DNA of 64,000 nucleotides from Paracoccaceae bacterium. GTDB lineage: Bacteria > Pseudomonadota > Alphaproteobacteria > Rhodobacterales > Rhodobacteraceae. The notes beneath the pieces were generated by a model, which ran no database searches, was not told the DNA's origin, and worked only from the letters and a program-made list of their open reading frames with translations. The position numbers were made by a program, and so were the translations under genes. The stretch spans positions 62,001 through 126,000 of the forward strand of contig JASBTX010000018.1 of NCBI GenBank assembly GCA_030148225.1, written 5' to 3'. Of the stretch, positions 10,363-18,864 are shown piece by piece. Within the stretch, counting starts at the first letter, position 1; each line of letters opens with the position of its first letter.

Positions 10363-11502
10363 ATGAGCAATCGAAACATCTTCGAAGACGTCTCCGCACA
10401 ATCTCAACCCGCCCAGCCCGTCCCGTCGGGCCTTGCCGAAAAGACAAGTGCCCGCGCCCGCAGGGCGATCCGGGCTTGGCTGATGCTGATATTCGGCATG
10501 GTCGTGGCCATCATCGCCGTCGGCGGACTGACCCGGCTGACCGATAGCGGCCTGTCGATCACAGAATGGGATCCGATCTCGGGCGCGCTGCCGCCACTCT
10601 CGGCTACCGACTGGGCCACCGAGTTCGAGAAATACCGCGCCAGCCCCGAATATATCAACCAGAACAGCGGCATGTCGCTGGCCGAGTTCAAATATATCTT
10701 CTGGTGGGAATGGGCCCACCGCCAGCTGGCGCGCATGATCGGGCTTGTCTGGGCCATGGGGCTTTTTGTTTTTTGGTTCACGGGGCTCATTCCGCGCGGC
10801 TGGGCCACCCGGCTGATCGGCATCGGTGTCTTGGGCGGCGTGCAGGGCGCCATCGGCTGGTGGATGGTGTCCTCGGGCCTGACCGGGCGCATGATCGATG
10901 TCGCCTCCTACAGGCTGGCGATCCATCTGGCGCTCGCCTTCACCATTCTCGGCCTGATCGCCTGGTATATCCTGCAACTTGGGCGGACGGAACCGGAACT
11001 GATGCAGGCCCGCAGGCAGCGCGATCGCGCGCTTCTCGGCTGGTCGACGGCACTCTTGCACCTCTCAGCGCTGCAGATCATTCTTGGTGCGCTTGTGGCC
11101 GGGATCGACGCCGGGCGCGGCCATACCGACTGGCCATTGATGCTCGGCCGCTTCTTTCCCGAAGATGCCTTTACCGCGACGCCGCTCTGGTGGAATTTCT
11201 TTGAAAATGCGGGCCTCGTGCAGTTCAACCACCGCATGGTCGGCTATGCGCTGTTTGTCGTGGGCCTTATGGCCTGGATACGCTCCCGCAAAAGCGCCAA
11301 TGACAGCACACGACGCGGATTTGACTGGGCCGCCACGGCGATTTTCGGCCAGATGGTATTGGGGATCGTCACGCTGCTTTATGCCGCGCCGCTGGGGCTC
11401 GGGCTTGCCCATCAGCTGGGCGCCGTGATCGTCTGGGTGCTGGTGATCCGGGTCCGCTTCCTCTCGGCCTTTCCGCTCAAACAGGTCATCCGGGGCGCAT
11501 GA
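10363..11502 (+). CDS. ctaA: Heme A synthase (COX15/CtaA)
   Basis: This 379-residue integral membrane protein has about eight membrane segments. The four heme-ligand histidines sit in WAHRQLARMIGLVW, LAIHLALAF, FNHRMVGYALF and LAHQLGAVIVW, and ITEWDPISGALPP is the usual first periplasmic stretch. The enzyme converts heme O to heme A for aa3-type cytochrome oxidase. Its length and the alphaproteobacterial loop sequences fit the COX15 type 2 group rather than short Bacillus CtaA. It overlaps the next gene as ATGA. Confidence 0.95.
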   Translation: MSNRNIFEDVSAQSQPAQPVPSGLAEKTSARARRAIRAWLMLIFGMVVAIIAVGGLTRLTDSGLSITEWDPISGALPPLSATDWATEFEKYRASPEYINQNSGMSLAEFKYIFWWEWAHRQLARMIGLVWAMGLFVFWFTGLIPRGWATRLIGIGVLGGVQGAIGWWMVSSGLTGRMIDVASYRLAIHLALAFTILGLIAWYILQLGRTEPELMQARRQRDRALLGWSTALLHLSALQIILGALVAGIDAGRGHTDWPLMLGRFFPEDAFTATPLWWNFFENAGLVQFNHRMVGYALFVVGLMAWIRSRKSANDSTRRGFDWAATAIFGQMVLGIVTLLYAAPLGLGLAHQLGAVIVWVLVIRVRFLSAFPLKQVIRGA

Positions 11503-12977
11503 TGACTGCCTATGCGGAACTGATGGCATTTCAGCGCCAGACCGAGGCACTTGCCCAGATTGCCGGCCGGCTGGGCTGGGATCAGGAAACCGTGATGCCG
11601 CCGGGTGCGATGCATCAGCGCGCCGAGGAAAAGGCCGCGATCGAAGCAGTGCTGCATGCCCGCCGCGCCGATCCGCGGCTGGGCGACTGGCTGGCCACGC
11701 TCGCGGACAAGGTTCAGGACCCGGTGATGGTGGCCAATCTGCGACTGATCCGCCGTCAGCACGAGCGCGCCACCCGGGTGCCGGCGGCGCTGGCTGCAAC
11801 GCTGGCGCGCGAGACCAGTATCGCCCAGCGGGTCTGGGCCGATGCCCGCGCGAATGAGGATGTGGCGGCCTTCCTGCCCACGCTTGAACGGATCGTCGCG
11901 CTGCGCCGCGAAGAGGCGGCGGCGCTCGCCGGTGACGGCGATGCCTATGACGCGCTTTTGCAGGACTACGAGCCCGGCACCAGCGCGGCGGCCCTGACCG
12001 ATATGTTCGGCGCGCTGCGCCCGCATCTGGTCGATTTGCGCCACCGGGTGATCGACAAGGCCCGCGCCGCGCCGGTCCTGACCGGTGCATTTGACGAGGC
12101 CCAGCAAATGGCGCTGGCGGCAGAACTGGCCGGTGTTTTCGGCTATCGTCAGGAAATGGGTCGCATCGACCGTGCCGTGCACCCGTTTTCCAGCGGTTCA
12201 GGCCAGGATGTGCGCATCACCACCCGCACCGAGGCAAGCGATCCGTTCAACTGCATCTATTCCACCATTCACGAGGTTGGCCACGCTGCCTATGAACAGA
12301 TGATCGATCCCGCCCACCACCTGACCCCGGTGGGACAGGGCGTGTCGATGGGCGTGCATGAAAGCCAAAGCCGTATCTGCGAAAACCAGCTTGGCCGCAG
12401 CCGCGCCTTCACCGGCTGGCTCTATGGCCAGATGCGCGCGCGTTTCGGCGATTTCGGCATCACCACGGAAGAGGCCTTCTACCAGACCGTCAACCGCGTC
12501 TCGGCAGGCTTCATCCGGACCGAAGCCGACGAGGTGCATTACAACCTGCATGTCCTCCTGCGCTTTGACCTCGAGCAGGCACTGATCAGCGGTGATCTGC
12601 TGGCCCGCGATCTCGAAGCGGCATGGAATGACCGGTTTCTGGCCGATTTCGGCACTGCCATTGACTGCCCCTCGCATGGCTGCCTGCAGGATGTGCACTG
12701 GTCGCTCGGCCTCTTCGGGTATTTCCCGACCTATACGCTGGGCAATGTCTATGCCGGCTGCCTCCATGCGGCATTGCGCGCCGCGCTGCCCGGCCTCGAT
12801 GACGATCTGGCCCGGGGTGATCCCGGCCCCGCCACCGCATGGCTGGGCGAGAATATCCGCAAATTCGGCGGGCTCTATACACCGGGCGAACTCATCACGC
12901 GGGCCACGGGCAGCCCGCCGGACGAAGGCCCGCTATTGGCCTATCTGTCGGAAAAGTTCACAACCCTCTTCGACTGA
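11499..12977 (+). CDS. Carboxypeptidase, M32 family (Taq type)
   Basis: This 492-residue metalloprotease has the HEXXH motif in STIHEVGHAAYEQ, then GVHESQSRICEN with the third metal ligand, and VNRVSAGFIRTEADEVHYNLH. These are the standard M32 landmarks in the right order and at the right length. M32 enzymes remove C-terminal residues from peptides in the cytoplasm. The start is ATG 11499 in an ATGA overlap with ctaA (a second ATG follows at 11502). A hairpin repeat lies just after its stop. Confidence 0.95.
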   Translation: MMTAYAELMAFQRQTEALAQIAGRLGWDQETVMPPGAMHQRAEEKAAIEAVLHARRADPRLGDWLATLADKVQDPVMVANLRLIRRQHERATRVPAALAATLARETSIAQRVWADARANEDVAAFLPTLERIVALRREEAAALAGDGDAYDALLQDYEPGTSAAALTDMFGALRPHLVDLRHRVIDKARAAPVLTGAFDEAQQMALAAELAGVFGYRQEMGRIDRAVHPFSSGSGQDVRITTRTEASDPFNCIYSTIHEVGHAAYEQMIDPAHHLTPVGQGVSMGVHESQSRICENQLGRSRAFTGWLYGQMRARFGDFGITTEEAFYQTVNRVSAGFIRTEADEVHYNLHVLLRFDLEQALISGDLLARDLEAAWNDRFLADFGTAIDCPSHGCLQDVHWSLGLFGYFPTYTLGNVYAGCLHAALRAALPGLDDDLARGDPGPATAWLGENIRKFGGLYTPGELITRATGSPPDEGPLLAYLSEKFTTLFD

Positions 12978-12992
12978 CCGGTCGCGACGCAC

Positions 12993-13062
12993 TTTCATTG
13001 TTCCCCAAATACCACGGGGTGAATTTGGCCCCGCCAGGGGCCAAAGAGGGGCAGCGCCCCTC
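12993..13062 (-). repeat. Dispersed hairpin repeat, copy A
   Basis: On the minus strand this reads as a GAGGGGC-GCT-GCCCCTC hairpin (13046-13062), a perfect 9-pair hairpin (13024-13032 with 13037-13045), then TTCACCCC, GTGGTATTTGGGGAACAATGAA. It matches the element at 16110-16195, which lies in the opposite orientation. It fills the space between the M32 carboxypeptidase and the convergent crotonase gene, where it may end transcription from both sides. Confidence 0.65.
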
Positions 13063-13086
13063 ATATACCCGTCCGTGTCATTTCGC

Positions 13087-13875
13087 TCAGCGCTGCCAGT
13101 CGGGATCGCGCTTCTCGATAAAGGCGGCAATGCCCTCCTCGGTATCGCGGTAGAGCATGTTTTCAACCATGACATCCGCGGCATAGGCATAGGCCTCCTC
13201 GAGCGGCATCTCAAGCTGCCGGTAAAAGGCGTGTTTGCCGATCTTGACCGCCGCCGTCAGCTTGGCTGCAATCTCCGCCGCCAGCGCCTCAGTCTCCGCG
13301 CCCAGCATCCCGGCGGGCACGACGCGGTTGACAAGCCCCAGTTCACGCGCGCGCAAAGCGTCGATGAACCGGCCTGTTGTCAGCATTTCAAAGGCCTGCT
13401 TGCGGGGAATATTGCGCGAGAGCGCCACCATGGGCGTCGAGCAGAATAGCCCGATATTCACGCCGTTGACGCCAAATTTCGTCCCCTCTGCCGCCACGGC
13501 CAGATCGCAGCTGGCCACCAGCTGGCATCCCGCTGCCGTCGCCAGCCCCTTCACCTCGGCAATCACCGGCTGGGGCAGGCGGGAAATTGTCGTCATCATC
13601 CGGCTGCAGCGCGCAAAAAGATCGCTGAAATAGGCCTTGCCGCCATCCGCGCTCTGACGCGCCTGGGTCATCTCTTTCAGATCATGACCCGCGCAAAAGG
13701 CCTTGCCGCTCCCGGCGAGGATCACCGCGCGGACCGAGCGGTCCGTCTCAAGGCGGTCAAACTCGGCCTGCAGTGCCGCCAGCATCGCATCCGAGAGCGC
13801 GTTCAGCCGTTCGGGGGCCTGCATCGTCAGGCGCAACACCGCACCATCCTGTTCGCGTTCCAGTATTCCGGTCAT
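13087..13875 (-). CDS. Enoyl-CoA hydratase/isomerase family protein, ECHDC3-like
   Basis: I start it at ATG 13873-13875 (MTGILEREQDGAVLRLTM), giving 262 residues. The open frame extends upstream, but the crotonase fold begins here. The core AFCAGHDLKEM and ATAAGCQLVASCDLAVA, then GVNIGLFCSTP and PRKQAFEMLTTG, resemble human ECHDC3 closely from memory. The two catalytic glutamates of classic hydratases are Gln (GCQL) and Asn (GVNI), so ordinary hydration is unlikely. It is divergent from a PaaI-type thioesterase, and both probably act on acyl-CoA. Confidence 0.85.
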   Translation of the reverse strand: MTGILEREQDGAVLRLTMQAPERLNALSDAMLAALQAEFDRLETDRSVRAVILAGSGKAFCAGHDLKEMTQARQSADGGKAYFSDLFARCSRMMTTISRLPQPVIAEVKGLATAAGCQLVASCDLAVAAEGTKFGVNGVNIGLFCSTPMVALSRNIPRKQAFEMLTTGRFIDALRARELGLVNRVVPAGMLGAETEALAAEIAAKLTAAVKIGKHAFYRQLEMPLEEAYAYAADVMVENMLYRDTEEGIAAFIEKRDPDWQR

Positions 13876-13969
13876 CTTGCCCTCGCCGTCAATCCGATCC
13901 AAGACTAGCCGCGTCACCTGCCCGAGAAAAGACCCGATACCCATCATGCCGCCATCGCCGACACCGAAA

Positions 13970-14389
13970 ATGACGATCCCCGAACTCAGCGCCTTCCTCG
14001 ACGAGGTCTTTCCGCAGGTGAAGGGCGAGTTTACGCTGCTTGATCTCACCGCCACGACGCTCTGTGTGCGGCTGAACGTGCAGGAGCATCACCTGCGTCC
14101 GGGCGGCACGGTATCGGGCCCGTCGATATTCTCGCTCGCCGATGTCGGGGCCTATCTGATGATGCTGGCCCGGATCGGACGCGAGGCGCTGACCGTCACC
14201 ACCAATTGCACCATCGATTTCATGCGCAAACCCGAGGCCGGACGCGACCTGATCTGCGAAATGCGCCTTCTGAAACTGGGCCGCGCATTAGGCGTTCTGG
14301 ACGGTTTGATCTATAGTGAGGGCAGGGACCAGCCCGTCGCCCGGGCCAGCCTGACCTATTCGATCCCACCGGGAAAGGACATGACATGA
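13970..14389 (+). CDS. PaaI-type hotdog thioesterase
   Basis: This 139-residue single-hotdog protein has the family active-site pattern HHLRPGGTVSGPSIFSLADVGAYLMML, with Gly-Gly turn and catalytic Asp, followed by TNCTIDFMRKPEAG. PaaI-like enzymes hydrolyse acyl-CoA thioesters. I prefer ATG 13970 (MTIPELSAFLDEVFPQ); ATG 13946 would add eight residues, and neither has a clear ribosome binding site. It is divergent from the ECHDC3-like gene (95 bases between starts) and overlaps the next gene as ATGA. Confidence 0.87.
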   Translation: MTIPELSAFLDEVFPQVKGEFTLLDLTATTLCVRLNVQEHHLRPGGTVSGPSIFSLADVGAYLMMLARIGREALTVTTNCTIDFMRKPEAGRDLICEMRLLKLGRALGVLDGLIYSEGRDQPVARASLTYSIPPGKDMT

Positions 14390-14952
14390 AACCTGTTGCC
14401 GCCACGGCCCTCGTGCTGATCTTCTCTACCCAGCAGGCACTGGCCTGCGCCTGCTGCGCTGAGCGCGGCGAGCGCGCGCTGGGGCTGATTTCCGTCAGCG
14501 ACTATATCGGTGACGAGCTGCGCAGCCTTTCCGCCGCCGGCCCGGCCACGGTCTTTACCACCGCCTGCGGGCTGGAATGCGCCGAGGGGCTGCGCGACGA
14601 CATCTATACCTATGATCTGAGTTTCGACTGGGGCCACGACTGGCTGACGCTGACCTCCACCGCGCCTGCGGGCACTTTGGCGCTGCATCTGCCCGAGGAT
14701 GCCGAATGGTTTCGCGTCGATACCCAACCCTTGTCCGATACGAGTACGGTCACGCTTTATTCCGAAATGCGCCTGAGGGGGGAGATCAGGGCCACCGGTG
14801 CGTTCCATGCTGCCGACGGCGCAGAAGGAGAACTGATCATCGCGGGTACGTCCAATGCATGCTGGTCGGCCTATGGCGCGACATCATGGTCAGTCAACGC
14901 AGTGGGTGAAGGCGTCGATTTCCGTCTCTTTGGTGCGGTCGCGGGGGGCTGA
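14386..14952 (+). CDS. Secreted cysteine-containing protein of unknown function
   Basis: This 188-residue protein has a signal peptide (MKPVAATALVLIFSTQQALA). The predicted mature end begins CACCAERGERALG. Further Cys occur in the ACGLEC segment and near the C-terminus (SNACWS). The rest is predicted beta-rich with few helices. The CxCC start after a signal peptide suggests periplasmic disulfides or a metal site, but I do not recognise the family. It overlaps the thioesterase gene by 4 bases. An AT-rich promoter region for rplM follows. Confidence 0.75.
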   Translation: MKPVAATALVLIFSTQQALACACCAERGERALGLISVSDYIGDELRSLSAAGPATVFTTACGLECAEGLRDDIYTYDLSFDWGHDWLTLTSTAPAGTLALHLPEDAEWFRVDTQPLSDTSTVTLYSEMRLRGEIRATGAFHAADGAEGELIIAGTSNACWSAYGATSWSVNAVGEGVDFRLFGAVAGG

Positions 14953-14982
14953 ACCTTTGGCTAAAGATGCCGAATGATGTGG

Positions 14983-15077
14983 GGTATTATAATACCTAAA
15001 TTATAAGATATTGTTTTCAGACATTTTTATTGCGCCAAATGATATTGACCCTGCGTCTGAAGCCGCTAGAAAGCGGC
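14983..15077 (+). promoter_or_regulatory. rplM-rpsI upstream region: AT-rich palindrome, candidate promoter and leader hairpin
   Basis: GGTATTATAATACC at 14983-14996 is a perfect palindrome that contains TATAAT. A candidate promoter is TTGACC (15045-15050) with TAGAAA (15067-15072), 16 bases apart. A 6-pair hairpin GCCGCT-AGAA-AGCGGC (15062-15077) lies 29 bases before the rplM start and could be a ribosomal-protein binding leader if transcription starts further upstream. The TAGAAA box overlaps this hairpin, so at most one of the two readings holds for a given transcript. Confidence 0.4.
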
Positions 15078-15105
15078 CAATGAACAGACCCTGAGGGTAA
15101 GAGAC

Positions 15106-15564
15106 ATGAAAACCTTTACCGCGACCCCCGCGGATATCGAAAAGAAGTGGATCCTGATCGATGCCGAAGGCGTCGTTCTGGGCCGTCTGGCCGCGATCGT
15201 GGCCAACCGCTTGCGCGGCAAGCACAAGGCAACCTTCACGCCGCATATGGACATGGGCGACAACGTGATCGTCGTGAATGCCGACAAGGTGCAGCTGACC
15301 GGCAACAAGCGGATGAAACCGAATTACTGGCATACCGGCTATCCCGGCGGCATCAAATCGCGCACAACCGGCCAGATTCTGGAAGGTGCCCATCCCGAGC
15401 GAGTCGTCATGCAGGCGGTCAAGCGCATGCTGCCCGGCGGCAAGCTGAGCCGCCAGCAGATGACCAATCTGCGCGTCTATGCCGGTGCGGCGCATCCGCA
15501 TGAGGCACAGGCACCCGAAGTGGTGGACGTGAAGTCCATGAACACCAAGAATACACGGAGCTAA
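15106..15564 (+). CDS. rplM: 50S ribosomal protein L13
   Basis: The 152-residue protein has L13 landmarks: [15 protein letters not shown] near the N-terminus, [20 protein letters not shown] in the core, and [17 protein letters not shown]13 is an early-assembly protein of the large subunit. ATG 15106 is preceded by GAGGGTAAGAG. It is followed after 3 bases by rpsI, the standard pair. Confidence 0.98.
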   Translation: MKTFTATPADIEKKWILIDAEGVVLGRLAAIVANRLRGKHKATFTPHMDMGDNVIVVNADKVQLTGNKRMKPNYWHTGYPGGIKSRTTGQILEGAHPERVVMQAVKRMLPGGKLSRQQMTNLRVYAGAAHPHEAQAPEVVDVKSMNTKNTRS

Positions 15565-15567
15565 ACC

Positions 15568-16062
15568 ATGGCGGAAGAGATCAAGTCCCTGGACGAACTG
15601 AATGCCGCTGTCGAAGGCACCGAGGCGGCCGTTGTCGTGGAAGCCGCGACCCCTGCAGAGCCCCAGCGCGACGAGCTGGGCCGGTCTTATGCAACCGGCA
15701 AGCGCAAGGATGCGGTGGCCCGCGTCTGGATCAAGCCGGGTTCCGGCAAGGTCACGGTCAACGGCAAGGAAATGGACGCCTATTTCGCGCGCCCGGTGCT
15801 GCAGATGATCCTGCGCCAGCCTTTTCAGGTGGCCGGTGTCGAGGGCGAGTTTGACGTCATGGCCACGGTCAGGGGCGGTGGCCTCTCGGGTCAGGCCGGC
15901 GCGGTCAAGCACGGGATTTCAAAGGCGCTGCAGCTTTATGAACCCTCGCTCAGAGGCGCGCTCAAGGCCGCCGGCTTCCTGACCCGCGACAGCCGCGTGG
16001 TCGAGCGCAAGAAATACGGCAAGCGCAAGGCGCGCCGGAGCTTCCAGTTCTCCAAGCGCTGA
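15568..16062 (+). CDS. rpsI: 30S ribosomal protein S9
   Basis: The 164-residue protein has a non-conserved acidic N-terminal extension (about residues 1-35), then the S9 core [20 protein letters not shown] and the basic C-terminal tail [17 protein letters not shown] that reaches the P-site tRNA. The extension is usual in alphaproteobacteria. It starts 3 bases after rplM. The unit ends at a strong hairpin at 16085-16109. Confidence 0.98.
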   Translation: MAEEIKSLDELNAAVEGTEAAVVVEAATPAEPQRDELGRSYATGKRKDAVARVWIKPGSGKVTVNGKEMDAYFARPVLQMILRQPFQVAGVEGEFDVMATVRGGGLSGQAGAVKHGISKALQLYEPSLRGALKAAGFLTRDSRVVERKKYGKRKARRSFQFSKR

Positions 16063-16084
16063 CGCGAGAGGTATATGTTACGGG

Positions 16085-16109
16085 ACAGGCCGCCCGTTGG
16101 GCGGCCTGT
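16085..16109 (+). terminator. Hairpin after rplM-rpsI (T-poor terminator)
   Basis: ACAGGCCGCCC and GGGCGGCCTGT form a perfect 11-pair stem with a GTT loop, 22 bases after the rpsI stop. No T-run follows, but stem strength and position argue for transcription termination. It sits directly before copy B of the dispersed repeat. Confidence 0.6.
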
Positions 16110-16195
16110 TGCGTTCGGGGGCGCTGCCCCCGCTTTGGCCCCGCCTGACGCGGTGCCAAATTCACCCCCGCGGTATTTTCGGAACAATGAAGGGG
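16110..16195 (+). repeat. Dispersed hairpin repeat, copy B
   Basis: It reads as a GGGGGC-GCT-GCCCCC hairpin (16117-16131), a second hairpin pairing TTTGGC (16134-16139) with GCCAAA (16155-16160), then TTCACCCCCGCGGTATTTTC and GGAACAATGAAGG. The order matches copy A (12993-13062) read on its minus strand. The stem arms differ between copies but still pair, so the hairpins are maintained. It separates rpsI from the convergent eda gene. Confidence 0.65.
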
Positions 16196-16196
16196 A

Positions 16197-16817
16197 TTAC
16201 CGGTTGAGGCGGGATGCGTCGCGCGCCAGATCGGTGATGGCGTCCCAGTTTTCATCCGAGACGAGCTGCGCGGGGGCGACCCAGCTGCCACCGGCGCAGA
16301 TCACGTTGGGCAGCGAGAGATAGTCGCGGGCATTGGCCGGGCTGACCCCGCCTGTCGGGCAGAAGCGGATCTGCGGCAGGGGCGAGGCCAGCGATTTCAG
16401 GGCAGGCGCGCCGCCCGAAGCCTCGGCGGGAAAGAATTTCTGGATGGTGAAGCCGCGTTCGAGGAGGCGCATCGCTTCGGTCGCGGTGGCGGCACCGGGC
16501 AGGAGGGGCAGACCGGCCTCGGCGGCGGCGTCGAGGAGCCTGTCCGTGGCCCCGGGCGAGACGCCAAAGCGTGCACCGGCATCGACCGCGCGCGCAACGT
16601 CATCGGGTGTGAGCAACGTACCGGCCCCGACAACACCCCCGGCGACCCCGGCCATTTCGCGAATGGCATCAAGCGCGCCAGGTGTGCGCAATGTGACCTC
16701 GAGCGCGGGCAGGCCGCCCGTCACCAATGCCTGCGCGAGCGGCGCGGCGCGGGCGGCATCATCGACCACGAGAACGGGGATAATGGGCGCGAGGGCGCAG
16801 ATGTCCTGGGCGTTCAT
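16197..16817 (-). CDS. eda: 2-dehydro-3-deoxy-6-phosphogluconate aldolase (KDPG aldolase)
   Basis: This 206-residue class I aldolase cleaves KDPG to pyruvate and glyceraldehyde 3-phosphate, the last step of the Entner-Doudoroff pathway. It has the catalytic Glu in LEVTLRTPGAL, the Schiff-base Lys in IQKFFPAEASGG, and FCPTGGVSPANA at the phosphate site. It lies 9 bases after edd on the same strand and is cotranscribed from the operator-bearing promoter at 18667-18694. Confidence 0.97.
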   Translation of the reverse strand: MNAQDICALAPIIPVLVVDDAARAAPLAQALVTGGLPALEVTLRTPGALDAIREMAGVAGGVVGAGTLLTPDDVARAVDAGARFGVSPGATDRLLDAAAEAGLPLLPGAATATEAMRLLERGFTIQKFFPAEASGGAPALKSLASPLPQIRFCPTGGVSPANARDYLSLPNVICAGGSWVAPAQLVSDENWDAITDLARDASRLNR

Positions 16818-16826
16818 GGCGTCTCC

Positions 16827-18629
16827 TTAATTTACGCAGGCAGCACCGGTATCCGATCTGCCGACATTTTGCCGAAAGATTTCAAAAAGTTCGCGCCCCG
16901 TGCCAAAACGGTTTTCCGCCGGATCGTGACGGGCGGGTTCGCGGTCAGATATATCCGTGAGAACCGTAAGCTGACCAGCGGCAATATCGAGCCGGATCAC
17001 ATCCCCGTCGGCAAGACGCGCGATATCGCCGCCGCTGGCCGCCTCGGGCGCGAGGTGAATGGCCGAGGGCACCTTGCCCGACGCGCCCGACATCCGCCCA
17101 TCGGTTACCAGCGCGACGCGGTGGCCCCGATCCTGCAGAACGGCAAGGATCGGCGTCAGCCCGTGCAGTTCCGGCATCCCGTTCGCGCGCGGACCCTGAA
17201 AGCGCACGACGATCACGACATCGCGGTTCAGTTCGTCATTGCGAAATGCCGCCTTGACCGCCTCTTGCGTATGAAAGACGCGGGCGGGGGCCTCGATCAG
17301 GTGGCGGGAAGGTTCGATGGCCGAGGCCTTGGTCACGGCGCGCCCGAGATTGCCGTCGAGCGCCACCAGCCCGCCCGTGGGCTGAAACGGATCGGCAGCG
17401 GGGCGCAGGATGCGGTTGTTCAACGTCTCGCGGGCGCCGTCGCGCCAGCTCAGCCCGTCGCCCGTCAGGACGGGCTCCTGCGTGTAATCGCGCATCGAGC
17501 GGCCGAATACGGGCCGTGTATCTTCGTGCATGAGCCCCGCGTCGAGAAGGCTGTGGATGAGATAGCCCAGCCCGCCCGCGGCGTGGAAATGGTTCACATC
17601 TGCCAGACCGTTCGGATAGACCCGCGCCATCAGGGGCACGATGCGCGAAATGTCCGAAAAGTCCTCGGTCTTCAGTTCGATGCCGGCGGACCGCGCCATG
17701 GCGGGCAGGTGCAGCACGAGGTTGGTTGATCCCCCCGTGGCCATCAGGCCGACGATGCCATTGACAAAGGCCTTTTCGTCAAGAACGTCGCATACGGGTC
17801 TGTAATCATTGGATTTGGCCGTGATAGATGCCGCGTGAATTGCCGTGTGGCGCGTCAACGCATCGCGCAGATCCGTGCCGGGATTGACAAATGAACTGCC
17901 CGGCAGATGCAGCCCCATAAACTCCATCAGCATCTGGTTCGAATTTGCGGTTCCATAAAATGTGCAAGTTCCGGGGCCATGATAGCTTGCCATTTCGGCG
18001 GCCATCAGAGCGTCGCGCCCAACCTCACCGGCGGCAAATTGCTGTCTGACGCGGGACTTTTCATCATTGGGCAGGCCACTGGTCATCGGCCCGGCGGGAA
18101 CAAAGATGGCCGGCAGATAGCCGAAGGTGGCCGCCGCGATCACGAGGCCCGGCACGATCTTGTCGCAGACCCCGAGATAGAGCGCGGCGTCGAAGGTGTT
18201 ATGCGAGAGCGCCACGCCCGCCGCCATGGCGATGACATCGCGTGAAAACAGCGACAGTTCCATGCCTGCCTGTCCCTGGGTCACCCCATCGCACATGGCC
18301 GGGACACCGCCGGCCACCTGCGCCGTGGCGCCCACATCGCGCGCCGCCGCCTTGATCAGATCGGGGAAGGTGGCAAAGGGCTGATGGGCCGACAGCATGT
18401 CGTTATAGGCGGTGACGATGCCCAGATTGACCGCCTGATCGCCTGTCAGCGCCGGTTTGTCCTGCCCCATCGCGGCGTAGGCATGGGCCTGATTGCCACA
18501 ACTCAGATGGGCGCGGCGCACGCCCGCATCTGCCGCGGCGCGCATACGGCCCAGATAGGCCTCGCGACGTGGTGCAGAGCGTTCGATGATGCGGTCCGTG
18601 ACGGATTGGATGCTGGGATGAACGGCCAT
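16827..18629 (-). CDS. edd: 6-Phosphogluconate dehydratase
   Basis: This 600-residue enzyme of the IlvD/Edd family dehydrates 6-phosphogluconate to KDPG. Cluster-ligand cysteines are in [11 protein letters not shown] and [12 protein letters not shown], and [14 protein letters not shown] and [14 protein letters not shown] are family landmarks. The length equals E. coli Edd and exceeds IlvD. The ATG at 18627-18629 lies 45 bases downstream of the palindrome TGTTAGCGCTAACA, which sits between candidate promoter boxes. With eda and the distant zwf-pgl genes it completes the Entner-Doudoroff route. Confidence 0.97.
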   Translation of the reverse strand: MAVHPSIQSVTDRIIERSAPRREAYLGRMRAAADAGVRRAHLSCGNQAHAYAAMGQDKPALTGDQAVNLGIVTAYNDMLSAHQPFATFPDLIKAAARDVGATAQVAGGVPAMCDGVTQGQAGMELSLFSRDVIAMAAGVALSHNTFDAALYLGVCDKIVPGLVIAAATFGYLPAIFVPAGPMTSGLPNDEKSRVRQQFAAGEVGRDALMAAEMASYHGPGTCTFYGTANSNQMLMEFMGLHLPGSSFVNPGTDLRDALTRHTAIHAASITAKSNDYRPVCDVLDEKAFVNGIVGLMATGGSTNLVLHLPAMARSAGIELKTEDFSDISRIVPLMARVYPNGLADVNHFHAAGGLGYLIHSLLDAGLMHEDTRPVFGRSMRDYTQEPVLTGDGLSWRDGARETLNNRILRPAADPFQPTGGLVALDGNLGRAVTKASAIEPSRHLIEAPARVFHTQEAVKAAFRNDELNRDVVIVVRFQGPRANGMPELHGLTPILAVLQDRGHRVALVTDGRMSGASGKVPSAIHLAPEAASGGDIARLADGDVIRLDIAAGQLTVLTDISDREPARHDPAENRFGTGRELFEIFRQNVGRSDTGAACVN

Positions 18630-18666
18630 ATTCGGAGTTCCGTGGCTGGGATGTGGTGTTGGTGTC

Positions 18667-18694
18667 CGTATAATGTTAGCGCTAACAATTGCAA
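18667..18694 (-). promoter_or_regulatory. Candidate edd-eda promoter
   Basis: On the minus strand TTGCAA (18689-18694) and TATACG (18667-18672) are 16 bases apart, about 38 bases before the edd start. The spacer is almost wholly filled by the palindromic operator at 18674-18687, the usual geometry for repression by a LacI-type protein. Confidence 0.55.
18674..18687. promoter_or_regulatory. LacI-type operator of edd-eda
   Basis: TGTTAGCGCTAACA is a perfect 14-base palindrome with the central CG typical of LacI-family operators. The same 14 bases occur upstream of zwf at 61241-61254 and nowhere else that I noticed in the window. No LacI-type regulator is encoded in the window. Confidence 0.75.
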
Positions 18695-18864
18695 TGCGAA
18701 AAATGCCGGATCACCAGAGAAACAAGTGTGATATCGGTGATTCGGCATGAATTATCCGCGCAAATTTCATCGAATGGTTCTGATCTTATCGTAATTCTGC
18801 CGCAAATGCGGGCCATATCTAATGCGTTACGCATGGGACCGGTGGGTTCCGAAAGGATAAAACG

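Noticed and set aside
9898..11061. Long minus-strand open frame (387 codons) over trmJ and ctaA
   Set aside because: It is antisense to two clear genes in a GC-rich sequence, is rich in Arg, Gln and Pro, and has no domain pattern.
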